Shown: positions 43,171-52,174 of the stretch, piece by piece
Layout: each line of letters begins with the position of its first letter
Position numbering within the stretch: the first letter of the stretch is position 1
Assembly: GCA_934122115.1 (NCBI GenBank)
Contig: CAKOVU010000005.1
Coordinates: 1-64,000, forward strand
Direction: 5' to 3'
From: UMGS1901 sp934122115
GTDB taxonomy: Bacteria; Bacillota; Clostridia; TANB77; CAG-508
DNA length: 64,000 bases
The notes under the pieces: model-generated
Databases searched by the model: none
The model's input: only the letters and a program-made list of their open reading frames with translations
What the model was told of the DNA's origin: nothing
Translations under genes and position numbers: made by a program

Positions 43171-44064
43171 ATGTTTAATAAAATAATTAGGTTATATAAT
43201 CAAAATAGAAGAAAATTTTGGACTATTATTGCAATAATAGTAGTTGGATTATTGCTCTTAAGATTGGCGAATTATTTAGCTAAACTATCTTTAGAAAGAC
43301 AGAATAATGCAATGCCAACCAACACAACAACTACTAATTCACAAACATATTCTATAATTTCTGATACTAATATAAGTACTAGTAGGGCAAACAAAAATAA
43401 TGAAGAGATAGAAAATTTTATAAAATATTGCAATAATAAGCAAATAAAAAATGCATATGATATGCTTTCTGATGATTGCAAAAAGTATGTGTTTCAAGAT
43501 GATATAAATAGATTTGAAAAAGAGTATTATGATATAATATTTTCATCAAGCAGATTGTATTCAAAAGACAATTGGATAACAAGCAATGATTATACAACAT
43601 ATAAAGTAACATATACAAATAATTTATTAAGTGACGGAAAATATGATTCTCAGCAGTCTTTTGGAGATTATATTACAGTTACTCCAGATTATAAATTAAA
43701 TATTTCAAAGTTTGTTAGAGCTAGAGAATTGCAGAGCACATGTGATAATAGTGATGTTGAAATTATTGCTATAATAAATGAAACTTATATAGAAAAGGAA
43801 TCACTAGAAGTTAAAATTAAAAATAATACTACAAACGACATTGATTTAGAAAAAACTAACAAAATATATATTGTGGATAGCAAAGATAAGAAGTATAATG
43901 TAAGTACTAATGGAATAGAAGAAATGTTAAAAATTAAAAGCAAAGAAACAAAAAATATTTCACTAACAATAAATAAAACATATAATGCAAGGAAAGTAAA
44001 AGAGCTTGTTTTTGAGGGCATAATTGTAAATGGACAAGAATGTACAATTAAAATAGATTTTTAA
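43171..44064 (+). CDS. Membrane-anchored NTF2-like protein (VirB8-like candidate)
   Basis: 297 residues. One helix near the N-terminus (FWTIIAIIVVGLLLLRLANYLA, residues 15-36), a Thr/Ser/Asn linker, then an NTF2-like part (IENFIKYCNNKQIKNAYDMLSDDCKKYVF...) and a C-terminal beta domain like DUF4352 (VEIIAIINETYIEKESLEVKIKNNTTNDID). A single helix with an outer NTF2-like fold is the plan of VirB8/TcpC. The assignment is structural inference from pattern and place. Confidence 0.6.
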   Translation: MFNKIIRLYNQNRRKFWTIIAIIVVGLLLLRLANYLAKLSLERQNNAMPTNTTTTNSQTYSIISDTNISTSRANKNNEEIENFIKYCNNKQIKNAYDMLSDDCKKYVFQDDINRFEKEYYDIIFSSSRLYSKDNWITSNDYTTYKVTYTNNLLSDGKYDSQQSFGDYITVTPDYKLNISKFVRARELQSTCDNSDVEIIAIINETYIEKESLEVKIKNNTTNDIDLEKTNKIYIVDSKDKKYNVSTNGIEEMLKIKSKETKNISLTINKTYNARKVKELVFEGIIVNGQECTIKIDF

Positions 44065-44076
44065 AGGAGAAAAGTT

Positions 44077-46530
44077 ATGGCTGATGGCAAAAAAAATGGC
44101 GGAGCAATGGATGAAGCTAAAAATGTAGCTAAGAAAAAAGCAAAAAAGAAGATTGTAGGAGCTATATTAGGGGCAGTATCACAGTTAATAATTCCTATTT
44201 TAATAATAGTTGTTTTAATAGCTTCTGTAATGCTTATAGCACAGCAAATAACAAATATGATTAATGGAATAAAAGACGGATGGTCATCTTTTTGGAATAG
44301 AGATGGAATTGTTGTTTCTGATGAATTCGTGGATGAGTTTATTAAAAATTTAAAAGCACAAGGCATTGGTGTAGGAAGCATGGGAATGACCGAATCGAAT
44401 GCTAAAGACTATATAAAATCTTTTATAGAGGCTTCATTGGTTACACAAACAGTAAACACCCATAATAATGGTATAGCAGTAGCAGGAGGAATAGAATTAA
44501 AAAGACATGATTCGAAAAATAACCAAATTCATGATATGAGCTATACTGAAACTTTTGACGAAGGAGCAGACTTTAATAAAGTAAGATACACATATTCATT
44601 AGATGAATCGGGCAACATAGTATATCCTGTTTCTAATGGAAGTGGTGGTTACACAACTAGAACAATAGATAAAAGCGCATATGAGCAACATGCTATTCCA
44701 GTAATGTTTTTTGTTGATTTATGCACAGCAACACAAAGCCCTAATTATGTAAAAGCATTGTCTGATCACATAAAAAATGAAGGACAAACTATGACGATAA
44801 CTTTATTAGACAGCTATTATGTATCATATAAAGAAGTACATCATGAATACATAGCATCTGGAGCTACTAATCATACCTGGGATACACAAGAAGATTCAAC
44901 AACTACGATAAGCACAATGCCATATGTAACAGAAGTAAACCATCTATTATATAAAATGTCACAAACATATACTAGATCAGAACCTTCTGTGGAAAGAACT
45001 GAGCCAGAAACAGTAGAGACGAAAGGAAAAGGTGCTGAAGCTAATGTTACATTAAGAACTACTACAACAACAGTAACTGAAACCTATAGATTCAGCAGTC
45101 CAATAGAGCAAGACCCTGTAATAAAATGTGAAGAAGATGATTTCTTTGTAAAGGAAAGTAAAAAGAAATATTATACATCTTATAAGCAAAATGCAGCAGC
45201 AATTAATACATATAAGAAGGACGGGACTCTATTATTTACAATGATGGACATGAACCTAGACAATGATAGATTAGAGCAAATATTAAAATATGTAATTTAC
45301 AAAATGACAGGTGTGGATTACGGAGTAACAAGTTTAGATGGGTCTTTGTTTAAGTTGAATAGTATAAATAGCTTAGGTGCAGGAGGAATTGCAGAAGTTA
45401 TAAAAAGTTTTGAAAATGGAGATCTAAGATATTATATGAAAGGTGATTCTGATGATTATTCTAATTGGTATGTATATAACTTTGTTACACAAGATAGAAA
45501 ACAATATAAATTAGCATATAGTGATTATGATAAAACGTGGAATTTTTCATATGGGATAATGGTGTATGATGAGAAGTATGACGAATATAATAATGTTGGA
45601 GTATTTAATCAAGAAGGTGTAGATATAAGGAATCTTGTGAACAGAGCAAGAAATGGAGAACAGATTTTGCTAGATGTAGAAATAGTAGATAGAGTATATA
45701 ATAATATAGTAAAAAATAAGCAGAAAATATTAAGCGATTTAGCTACTAAAAGGAATGCAGAGCTTACAAACTATCAAATAGATGCATTAACAAATGTTCA
45801 CTATCAATATGGAAATGCAGGTGATGCATATATAAGTAACAGTAAAAACATAATGGAATTATATAAACAGTATTATGCTAAAGGAAAAACTGAGGAATTT
45901 AAGAATATAGCTATATGTGAGGTTAATGACGGCGTTTCACGTAACTTCTTCATAAGAGGTGAGCCAGCAAAGAGAGGAACATATGAATGGATTATGTTTG
46001 ACGAAGGAATATATACATTAGCTGATGGAACCATAGTAAGTGGAGCATCTGGTATTATAGAGGTAGCAGATAAATGCCATAAATATATGGAAGAGAAGCT
46101 ATATACATATAGACTAGTGGATTTGCCAGCTACTGCAAATGATGCTTGGAATGTGCCATATACATGTTGCGCAACATATGTGGATTGGGTATTAGCGGAA
46201 GCTGGATATAAGGACAAAACAGCAGGATTGACACATAGTGCACCAAGTTTGTTTCAAGAGTATGCTGAAAAGGGATTTACATTAATAAAAACATATGATG
46301 AGTTACAAGCTGGAGATTTAGCGTTCTTTCACTATGCCTCTGATGATGGTACACGCTACTTTAATGGAAAGGCATATACCATAGGTCACGTTCAAATATA
46401 TGCAGGTGATGGTAAGTGGTATAACGCTGGTTGCACAGAAGCTATACAAGCTATTGAAGAGCGTTACAGACCCTCACCTTACGGTGATGATGGACGTGCA
46501 TGGTTTGTTGTAGGCTTACGTCCAAATTAA
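44077..46530 (+). CDS. VirB1-like bifunctional peptidoglycan hydrolase with CHAP/NlpC-type amidase domain
   Basis: 817 residues. A basic leader and membrane helix (SQLIIPILIIVVLIASVMLIAQQI, residues 35-58) precede a large outer part with Thr-rich repeats. Residues about 500-640 (VEIVDRVYNN...LTNYQIDALTNVHYQYGN) resemble a lysozyme-type muramidase. The C-terminal 140 residues form a cysteine hydrolase: TCCATYVDWVLAEAGY (Cys near 693-694), LQAGDLAFFH, and GHVQIYAGDGKWYNAG (His near 769). Such enzymes open the wall for Gram-positive secretion channels (VirB1, PrgK, TcpG). The muramidase call is less sure than the cysteine-hydrolase call. Confidence 0.8.
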   Translation: MADGKKNGGAMDEAKNVAKKKAKKKIVGAILGAVSQLIIPILIIVVLIASVMLIAQQITNMINGIKDGWSSFWNRDGIVVSDEFVDEFIKNLKAQGIGVGSMGMTESNAKDYIKSFIEASLVTQTVNTHNNGIAVAGGIELKRHDSKNNQIHDMSYTETFDEGADFNKVRYTYSLDESGNIVYPVSNGSGGYTTRTIDKSAYEQHAIPVMFFVDLCTATQSPNYVKALSDHIKNEGQTMTITLLDSYYVSYKEVHHEYIASGATNHTWDTQEDSTTTISTMPYVTEVNHLLYKMSQTYTRSEPSVERTEPETVETKGKGAEANVTLRTTTTTVTETYRFSSPIEQDPVIKCEEDDFFVKESKKKYYTSYKQNAAAINTYKKDGTLLFTMMDMNLDNDRLEQILKYVIYKMTGVDYGVTSLDGSLFKLNSINSLGAGGIAEVIKSFENGDLRYYMKGDSDDYSNWYVYNFVTQDRKQYKLAYSDYDKTWNFSYGIMVYDEKYDEYNNVGVFNQEGVDIRNLVNRARNGEQILLDVEIVDRVYNNIVKNKQKILSDLATKRNAELTNYQIDALTNVHYQYGNAGDAYISNSKNIMELYKQYYAKGKTEEFKNIAICEVNDGVSRNFFIRGEPAKRGTYEWIMFDEGIYTLADGTIVSGASGIIEVADKCHKYMEEKLYTYRLVDLPATANDAWNVPYTCCATYVDWVLAEAGYKDKTAGLTHSAPSLFQEYAEKGFTLIKTYDELQAGDLAFFHYASDDGTRYFNGKAYTIGHVQIYAGDGKWYNAGCTEAIQAIEERYRPSPYGDDGRAWFVVGLRPN

Positions 46531-46547
46531 AGATGGGAGATAAAATT

Positions 46548-47888
46548 ATGAAGAAAATAAAAATAATAATTCCGATATTAGTAGTTCTATTGATAGTAGT
46601 GTGTATTGCTTTGGCTATAATAACAAATAATCAAAAGAAACAGGAAGAAAAATATGGAAAAGTAGATCCGCCTGTTGACGTTTCTGAATCTATAGCTGCA
46701 TATACAAATAAAATGGTAAGAATAAAAGAAGATTCTAGTTTTTATACACTTGAATCATATGTAAAGAGATTGTTAGCTAATTTAGAATATAAAGATAGTG
46801 ATGGAATAATTAGTTTGCTTACAGAAGATTACAAAGAAAAAAATGCGATAACTAGCAAAAATGTTCAAGATAAAATAAAATTTGATGGGCAAGATAGTTC
46901 TTATAATGCATTGGAGATATATGAGTCAGCTAATACTGGTAGATATATTATCAAAGGAGAAATTGGTAAAGAAAAAGTTTATTTTAAAATAGTAGAGGAT
47001 TCTAGAAATAATACATTTGCTATAGAACCAATTACAGAGGAATACTATAATAACTCTGTAAAAAATCAAATGGAAGAAGAAGATAGTGTTACAATAGCAA
47101 AAAACGATTACAACAGTATTAGCAAAATAAGAATTACCCAAGAAGACATCGTTCAAAAATATTTTAATAGTTACATACAAAATGTAATTAATTATCCACA
47201 AGAAGTGTACAATATGTTGGATGAAGAGTATAAAAATAAGAAATTTGGTAGCTTTGATAACTTTAAAAAATATATAAATAATAAAGCAGATTTGCTAAAC
47301 TTATTAGATATATACAATAGAAAAAGCTATTCGGATTTTGCAACATCACAAGAATATGAAGAATATTATTTGCAATTTTTAGATGTAGGGCTTACTCAAT
47401 ATATAGTAAATACATATACAGATTATACAGAATATATCTGCTATGACCAGGAAGATAATGTATACATTTTCAGAGAAAAAGCGCCAAATGATTATACAAT
47501 AATCCTTGATGCATATACTATAGAAATTCCAAGTGTAAAGCAAAAATATGAAACATCTACAGATCAAGATAAAGTTGCAATGAATATTGAAAAAATTAAA
47601 CAGGCAGTAAATGATAAAGATTATACTTATGTATACAATAAGTTAGATGAAACATTTAAAAATAATAATTATCCTACAGAAGCAAGCTTTGAGCAAAAAA
47701 TGCAATCAGAACTTTATGGAAGAAACGATTTTTCATACACTAAAGTAGAAAGTAAGAGCAATGTGTATGTGTGCGATGTTACTGTAACAGATGCAAGTGT
47801 TAAGAATAGTACAGCACAAAAGATATTGCACGTATTTATGCAATTAAAAGATGAAACAGATTTTGTATTATCATTTAATATAGAATAA
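46548..47888 (+). CDS. Membrane-anchored protein with repeated NTF2-like domains
   Basis: 446 residues. One helix (IIIPILVVLLIVVCIALAII) and then at least three NTF2-like units: residues about 60-165, 190-310 and 330-446, with repeats such as VKRLLANLEYKDSDGIISLL, YFNSYIQNVINYPQEVYNML and IKQAVNDKDYTYVYNKL. This resembles TcpC-type VirB8 proteins, which have two such units. The start is ATG 46548 after GGGAGA; ATGs at 46500 and 46533 overlap the hydrolase gene or the ribosome site. Confidence 0.6.
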   Translation: MKKIKIIIPILVVLLIVVCIALAIITNNQKKQEEKYGKVDPPVDVSESIAAYTNKMVRIKEDSSFYTLESYVKRLLANLEYKDSDGIISLLTEDYKEKNAITSKNVQDKIKFDGQDSSYNALEIYESANTGRYIIKGEIGKEKVYFKIVEDSRNNTFAIEPITEEYYNNSVKNQMEEEDSVTIAKNDYNSISKIRITQEDIVQKYFNSYIQNVINYPQEVYNMLDEEYKNKKFGSFDNFKKYINNKADLLNLLDIYNRKSYSDFATSQEYEEYYLQFLDVGLTQYIVNTYTDYTEYICYDQEDNVYIFREKAPNDYTIILDAYTIEIPSVKQKYETSTDQDKVAMNIEKIKQAVNDKDYTYVYNKLDETFKNNNYPTEASFEQKMQSELYGRNDFSYTKVESKSNVYVCDVTVTDASVKNSTAQKILHVFMQLKDETDFVLSFNIE

Positions 47889-47900
47889 AGGAGATACCTT

Positions 47901-49277
47901 ATGAACCCTGATGAAAATAAAGAAATAGAAGAAAGAATTTTAGCTATCTATAAAGAAGTATTGCAAGAATTGCCTGAAAGAAATAAGATAGACGGAATTA
48001 CTTATTATACAGATATTACATTAGTAAATCCAGTTGACGGAAAAGACGGGCTAGCAGATCAAGGTGTTTATGCAGTAAGAGTTGTAAATGAGAAAGAAAA
48101 AAATCTGTACAAATTATACAATAATAGTATAGAAATAGCTGAGATAGATGAAAATGGAAAGATTATTTTCTCGAATGAATACATAGAATGGTTGGAACAA
48201 ATAGATAAAAGATTTTCTGAAATAGCCCAAAATGCAAATGAAAAAGAAGTATTAGATTTGAACAATGAGTTGACAGAAGAAGATAAGGAATATAAAGAAG
48301 ATGAAATAAAAGAATTAGAGTCTGAAGAAAATGAAGAAATAACAGAGCATCAGAAAGAACAAGAAGAACCAGAAAATAAAGAACAAGAAATGCAACAACT
48401 TGCACAGGCTACAGGAAATGAAGTAGGAAATATAAAATCATATTCGAAAATAAAACCAACACAGTATTTAACAGATAAAGATACCTTTGAAGAGATAGCT
48501 AATGTAAAAGGCCAATATTCAGATATATATATTGTAAATGCAAACGAAGACATGGGAAAGAATCATAAATTTGCATTTATAGGCAGAAATCAAGATGGAG
48601 AGCTTGAATATATTGAAGGCTTAGAAACTAAAGGAACTACTACAACAGATAGACAAATATATAGCATAAATAGAGACGGTTCAAAAGTTGAAGAAAAGCA
48701 AGTAACAGAAATGTTTACAACTTCAGATCCTAATAAAATGTTTTCTGCTAAAATCGGGAATTATGGAATCATAGAAGTAGATTACTTAAGAAAGAGCCCT
48801 ACAGAGAACAAGTTTGTAGGAAGCCAAGTAGAAACACAAACTGAAAGACCAACTACAGCAGAGGTAAAGCAATTTATGAATGAAGCAAGAACTACCAAGA
48901 GTGAACTTGATGAATCCATAGATAAAACAGAAAAGCAGATAGAAGAAAATGAATCTCGCACTACAAGATTAGAAAATATAGATGATAATCCTAATAATGA
49001 TAGAGCTATAGATGTAACAGAGGTAGTTGAATTAGATGATGGAACAAAAACAACAATAATGGATGAAGCAAAAAATCAGAATAAAAAGTTAGATGATTAT
49101 ATTAAAGAAATAGAAGAAACTCCTGAAAGTGGTATGGCAGAGAAGATTGAGAGCATAAGAGCCAAGGAATTGGAGAAAAATACTAAAGAAGAGCCAGAAG
49201 TTTTACATGATAGAGAGGATAGAGGAGAAAGAGAAACACCAGAAGAAGCAGCTTTAAGAAGATTGATGAATCATTAA
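47901..49277 (+). CDS. Acidic coiled-coil protein of unknown function, last gene of the secretion locus
   Basis: 458 residues, soluble, strongly Glu/Lys-rich with no signal or membrane segment. Residues 1-110 look folded (ERNKIDGITYYTDITLVNPVDGKDG), 120-165 are a Glu-rich linker, 190-290 a second folded part (VKGQYSDIYIVNANEDMGKNHKFAFIGRNQDGE), and the rest is coiled coil ending EAALRRLMNH. A cytoplasmic protein at the end of a secretion operon could be a substrate, chaperone or docking factor. I do not recognise the family. Confidence 0.6.
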   Translation: MNPDENKEIEERILAIYKEVLQELPERNKIDGITYYTDITLVNPVDGKDGLADQGVYAVRVVNEKEKNLYKLYNNSIEIAEIDENGKIIFSNEYIEWLEQIDKRFSEIAQNANEKEVLDLNNELTEEDKEYKEDEIKELESEENEEITEHQKEQEEPENKEQEMQQLAQATGNEVGNIKSYSKIKPTQYLTDKDTFEEIANVKGQYSDIYIVNANEDMGKNHKFAFIGRNQDGELEYIEGLETKGTTTTDRQIYSINRDGSKVEEKQVTEMFTTSDPNKMFSAKIGNYGIIEVDYLRKSPTENKFVGSQVETQTERPTTAEVKQFMNEARTTKSELDESIDKTEKQIEENESRTTRLENIDDNPNNDRAIDVTEVVELDDGTKTTIMDEAKNQNKKLDDYIKEIEETPESGMAEKIESIRAKELEKNTKEEPEVLHDREDRGERETPEEAALRRLMNH

Positions 49278-49282
49278 AAGAG

Positions 49283-49330
49283 AATGCATCTTAAATATTA
49301 GAGACCTAATATTTTAAGGTGTATTTTTTA
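49283..49330 (+). terminator. Terminator of the secretion locus
   Basis: A long stem from AATGCATCTTAAATATTAG and CTAATATTTTAAGGTGTATT over a 4-base loop AGAC-type turn, ending in T6. Confidence 0.85.
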
Positions 49331-49383
49331 TGTAATAAAAAAGGAAATATAGAATAATTATATAAAAGAAAATTTACATAGGG

Positions 49384-50640
49384 GTGACTAAAATAGTAAA
49401 GAAGATTTTTATATTTTTATTGATTATAGTAACTTTGAATGGAGCTTTTATAAATCTGTGTTATGCTGATGATGTGGAAGAAGATGAAACAGAGGACATT
49501 ACAGAAACTGAAATTAATGAAGTAAATGAGGTTTCAAAAAATGCAGCTGAAGTACCAATATTAAACTCTAGAAGATGTGTAATATTTGACAGAACATCTA
49601 AAACTGTAATGTACGGTAAAAACGAAGAATTAAGATCCGCTATGGCCTCGACAACAAAGATAATGACTGCAACTATAGCTCTTGAAAATGGCAATTTGCA
49701 AGATGAAATAACAATAGATAGAAAAGCAGCGGGTACAGGTGGATCTAGGTTAGGTTTAAAAAGAGGAGACAAAATAACATTAAATGATTTACTTTATGGA
49801 CTAATGCTTAGGTCTGGCAATGATGCAGCAGTAGCAATTGCAGAACATATAGGAGGAAGTGTAGAAGGTTTTGCAGAACTGATGAACCAAAAAGCGACAG
49901 AGCTAGGATTAAAAGACACTCATTTTGTAACACCACATGGTTTGGATAGCAGCGAACATTATACAACAGCGTTGGAACTAGCGAAATTAACAGATTATGC
50001 ATTAAAAAATGAAAAGTTTGCTAAAATAGTTGCAACAAAGAGTACAACAATAAGCATAAATGGCAATCCGCGACAATTATCTAATACAAACGAGTTATTA
50101 GGAGTTTTAAATGGGGTAATAGGAGTAAAAACTGGTTTTACAAATGGTGCAGGCAGATGCTTAGTTACAGAAACAAAAAGAGGAGATACAGATATAATAG
50201 TGGTTGTACTTGGGGCCGATACAAAGAAAGATAGAACCAAAGATAGCATAAAATTAATAGAATACGCATTTGCAAACTTTACAAAAGTTAACATAAAAGA
50301 AAAAGCTATAGAGGAATTTGAAAAATGGGAAAGAATAAATAGAAATAGAATTTTAATAATAAAAGGTCAAAAAGATACAATAAGTTTAGACATTGGTAAA
50401 ATTAATACCGAAACAATACCAGTAAAGGAAACAGACAAATTAGAAATAACAATTAACACTATAAATCAACTGAAAGCCCCTGTTGAGAAAAACACAAAAG
50501 TAGGAACTATTATAATAAAACTAAATGATAATATAATAGATTCGATTGATATAGTGTGTGGCGAAAAGATAGAGCGAAAAACATGGCTAGATTACTTTAA
50601 AGAAAATTTACAAATTTGTCGAACGATTTTTGAGATTTAA
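49384..50640 (+). CDS. dacF: D-alanyl-D-alanine carboxypeptidase (S11, DacF-like)
   Basis: 418 residues. Signal segment (IFIFLLIIVTLNGAFINLCYA), then the S11 peptidase: S89-T-T-K92 in AMASTTKIMTA, SGN in MLRSGNDAAVA, KTG in GVKTGFTNGAG. The C-terminal beta domain ends with a predicted amphipathic helix (TWLDYFKENLQICRTIFEI) that may hold it on the membrane. It trims D-Ala from peptidoglycan stems; DacF-type enzymes act in growth and in the spore. The start is uncertain: GTG 49384 is inside AGGGGTG, and an ATA at 49393 lies at proper spacing from that site. Confidence 0.92.
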   Translation: MTKIVKKIFIFLLIIVTLNGAFINLCYADDVEEDETEDITETEINEVNEVSKNAAEVPILNSRRCVIFDRTSKTVMYGKNEELRSAMASTTKIMTATIALENGNLQDEITIDRKAAGTGGSRLGLKRGDKITLNDLLYGLMLRSGNDAAVAIAEHIGGSVEGFAELMNQKATELGLKDTHFVTPHGLDSSEHYTTALELAKLTDYALKNEKFAKIVATKSTTISINGNPRQLSNTNELLGVLNGVIGVKTGFTNGAGRCLVTETKRGDTDIIVVVLGADTKKDRTKDSIKLIEYAFANFTKVNIKEKAIEEFEKWERINRNRILIIKGQKDTISLDIGKINTETIPVKETDKLEITINTINQLKAPVEKNTKVGTIIIKLNDNIIDSIDIVCGEKIERKTWLDYFKENLQICRTIFEI

Positions 50641-50652
50641 TTTGAGTAATTA

Positions 50653-50681
50653 TTGACTTTTTTGTTTATATGGTTTATTAT
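50653..50681 (+). promoter_or_regulatory. Promoter of the candidate antitoxin RNA
   Basis: TTGACT (50653-50658), 17 bases, TATTAT (50676-50681). Start of RNA expected near 50688. Confidence 0.65.
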
Positions 50682-50687
50682 ATATTC

Positions 50688-50765
50688 ATACGAATAACAG
50701 CAAAAAAATTCGTTTATGTTACTTAAAAACAACACCCACATCTGCGAATGTGGGTGTTTCTCTTA
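50688..50765 (+). ncRNA. Candidate type I antitoxin RNA (RNAII-like)
   Basis: About 75 bases from the promoter to the hairpin at 50732-50757. Its 5' end forms a stem CGAAT/ATTCG (50691-50695, 50708-50712) with loop AACAGCAAAAAA. The loop block ATACG-A-ATAACAGCAAAAAA matches 50815-50834 in 19 of 20 bases, and TTTATGTTAC (50713-50722) matches 50843-50852 in 9 of 10. Both targets lie in the toxin gene, on the opposite strand of its mRNA. So this RNA can pair with the toxin start region and its ribosome site, as RNAII does in par/Fst systems. Confidence 0.6.
50732..50757. terminator. Shared bidirectional terminator of the toxin-antitoxin pair
   Basis: A perfect 10-bp stem ACACCCACAT / ATGTGGGTGT with a 6-base loop. 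On the minus strand it is followed by GTTTTT, on the plus strand by TTCTCTT. Confidence 0.8.
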
Positions 50766-50779
50766 TGTATTGACACTTA

Positions 50780-50842
50780 TTAAAATAGTTTTAAAATTAA
50801 GTATATAAGTATCAATACGCATAACAGCAAAAAACTTTTCAT
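50780..50842 (-). CDS. Candidate type I toxin: 20-residue hydrophobic peptide
   Basis: ATG (50842-50840) follows GAGGAGGT with 8 bases between and the frame ends TAA at 50780. The peptide starts MKSFLLLCVLILIY and ends ILKLF: one short transmembrane helix with Lys near each end, as in Fst, Ibs and other membrane-acting type I toxins. The gene converges on the small RNA at 50688. No sequence match to a named toxin is claimed. The ribosome site, promoter and antisense match make chance unlikely. Confidence 0.62.
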   Translation of the reverse strand: MKSFLLLCVLILIYLILKLF

Positions 50843-50871
50843 TTTATGCTACCTCCTCTCAATATAGACTC

Positions 50872-50900
50872 TCTATAAAAGAGGTAAAATAAGTATACAA
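50872..50900 (-). promoter_or_regulatory. Promoter of the toxin gene
   Basis: On the minus strand TTGTAT (50900-50895), 17 bases, TATAGA (50877-50872). Start of RNA near 50865, giving an mRNA of about 140 bases ending at the shared terminator. Confidence 0.55.
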
Positions 50901-50983
50901 CATAATAGAACTAAAATAAAGAAAAATCGTATATGAAAAATCGACAAAAGCTTACGGAAACTTAAAAAAATCAAAATAATACA

Positions 50984-51012
50984 TTGACTTTACTGGCATG
51001 ATATGGTAAAAT
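50984..51012 (+). promoter_or_regulatory. Promoter of the str operon
   Basis: TTGACT (50984-50989), 17 bases, TAAAAT (51007-51012), 66 bases before rpsL. Confidence 0.7.
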
Positions 51013-51077
51013 AAAAAAGCTAGTGTGAAAGTATTTTGTTTATACTAGCAATAAGAAAATCAGGAGGTGAATTTTAA

Positions 51078-51491
51078 GTGCCAACAATTAATCAATTAGT
51101 AAGAAAAGGAAGAAAAACAACTACAACAAAATCTACATCACCAGCTCTTCAACATGGATTTAACTCTATGAAGAAGAAGGTAACAGATAGGAGAGCTCCA
51201 CAAAAAAGAGGAGTTTGTACTGTTGTTAAAACTGTTACACCTAAGAAGCCAAACTCAGCATTAAGAAAAGTTGCCAGAGTTAAGCTTTCAAACGGATATG
51301 AAGTAACTTCTTATATTCCAGGAATCGGACACAACTTACAAGAGCATAGTGTTGTTCTAATAAGAGGAGGAAGAGTAAAAGACCTTCCAGGTGTTAGATA
51401 CCACATCATAAGAGGAACTTTAGATACAGCAGGTGTTAAAGACAGAATGCAAGGTAGATCTAAGTACGGAGCTAAAAAGCCTAAAAAATAA
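51078..51491 (+). CDS. rpsL: 30S ribosomal protein S12
   Basis: 137 residues with the S12 decoding loops: TVTPKKPNSALRKVARVKLSNG and HSVVLIRGGRVKDLPGVRYH. The lysine in PKKPNSALRK, where streptomycin-resistance changes occur, is wild type. GTG start after AGGAGGTG. It begins the str operon. A 171-base gap before rpsG may hold a control structure for S7 but no gene. Confidence 0.98.
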   Translation: MPTINQLVRKGRKTTTTKSTSPALQHGFNSMKKKVTDRRAPQKRGVCTVVKTVTPKKPNSALRKVARVKLSNGYEVTSYIPGIGHNLQEHSVVLIRGGRVKDLPGVRYHIIRGTLDTAGVKDRMQGRSKYGAKKPKK

Positions 51492-51662
51492 AGCTTAGAC
51501 AATTTATGGTGCGTATAACTTACTAATTTAAGGTACTTAAATTTAGCATAGATTATAAGCACTAAACTGAAAAAGTTTCGAGAAGTATTAGTATTGAACT
51601 TTTTAGAGTACCTGTGATACTAGGTAAATATTAGTATCAAATTTAAAAAGGAGGGAAGAATA

Positions 51663-52133
51663 GTGCCAAGAAAAGGATATATAGCAAAAAGAGAAGTTTT
51701 ACCAGACCCAATGTATAATAGCAAAGTTGTTACAAAATTAATCAACAATGTTATGTTAGATGGTAAGAAAACAGTTGCTCAAACAATCGTTTATGATGCA
51801 TTTGATATTATAAAAGAAAAAGAGCAAAAAAATCCATTAGAGGTATTTGAAGAAGCACTAAACAATGTAATGCCAGTTCTAGAAGTTAAAGCAAGAAGAA
51901 TTGGTGGTGCAACATACCAAGTACCACTAGAAATTAGACCAGAAAGAAGACAAACTTTAGGTTTAAGATGGTTAGTAACATATGCAAGAAACAGACATGA
52001 AAAAACAATGGCTGAAAAACTTGCAGCTGAAATAATGGATGCAGTAAGCGGTAATGGTGGAGCATTCAAGAAGAAAGAAGATATGCATAAAATGGCTGAA
52101 GCTAATAAGGCTTTTGCTCATTACAAATTCTAA
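51663..52133 (+). CDS. rpsG: 30S ribosomal protein S7
   Basis: 156 residues: PDPMYNSKVVTKLINNVMLDGKK and RRIGGATYQVPLEIRPERRQTLGLRWLV are diagnostic. S7 starts assembly of the head of the 30S subunit and often represses its own operon by binding the rpsL-rpsG gap. GTG start after AAGGAGGG. Confidence 0.98.
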   Translation: MPRKGYIAKREVLPDPMYNSKVVTKLINNVMLDGKKTVAQTIVYDAFDIIKEKEQKNPLEVFEEALNNVMPVLEVKARRIGGATYQVPLEIRPERRQTLGLRWLVTYARNRHEKTMAEKLAAEIMDAVSGNGGAFKKKEDMHKMAEANKAFAHYKF

Positions 52134-52174
52134 GATTAGATATTAAAATATCCTAAAAGAAGGAGGAAAAATAA

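Noticed and set aside
35712..49277. Integrative conjugative element
   Set aside because: No integrase, relaxase, coupling protein or flanking direct repeats, and base composition is like the rest of the window.
50681..50730. Second toxin gene in the upstream repeat copy
   Set aside because: On the minus strand this copy has no ATG with a ribosome site and has an extra T that shifts the frame; it fits an antisense RNA better.
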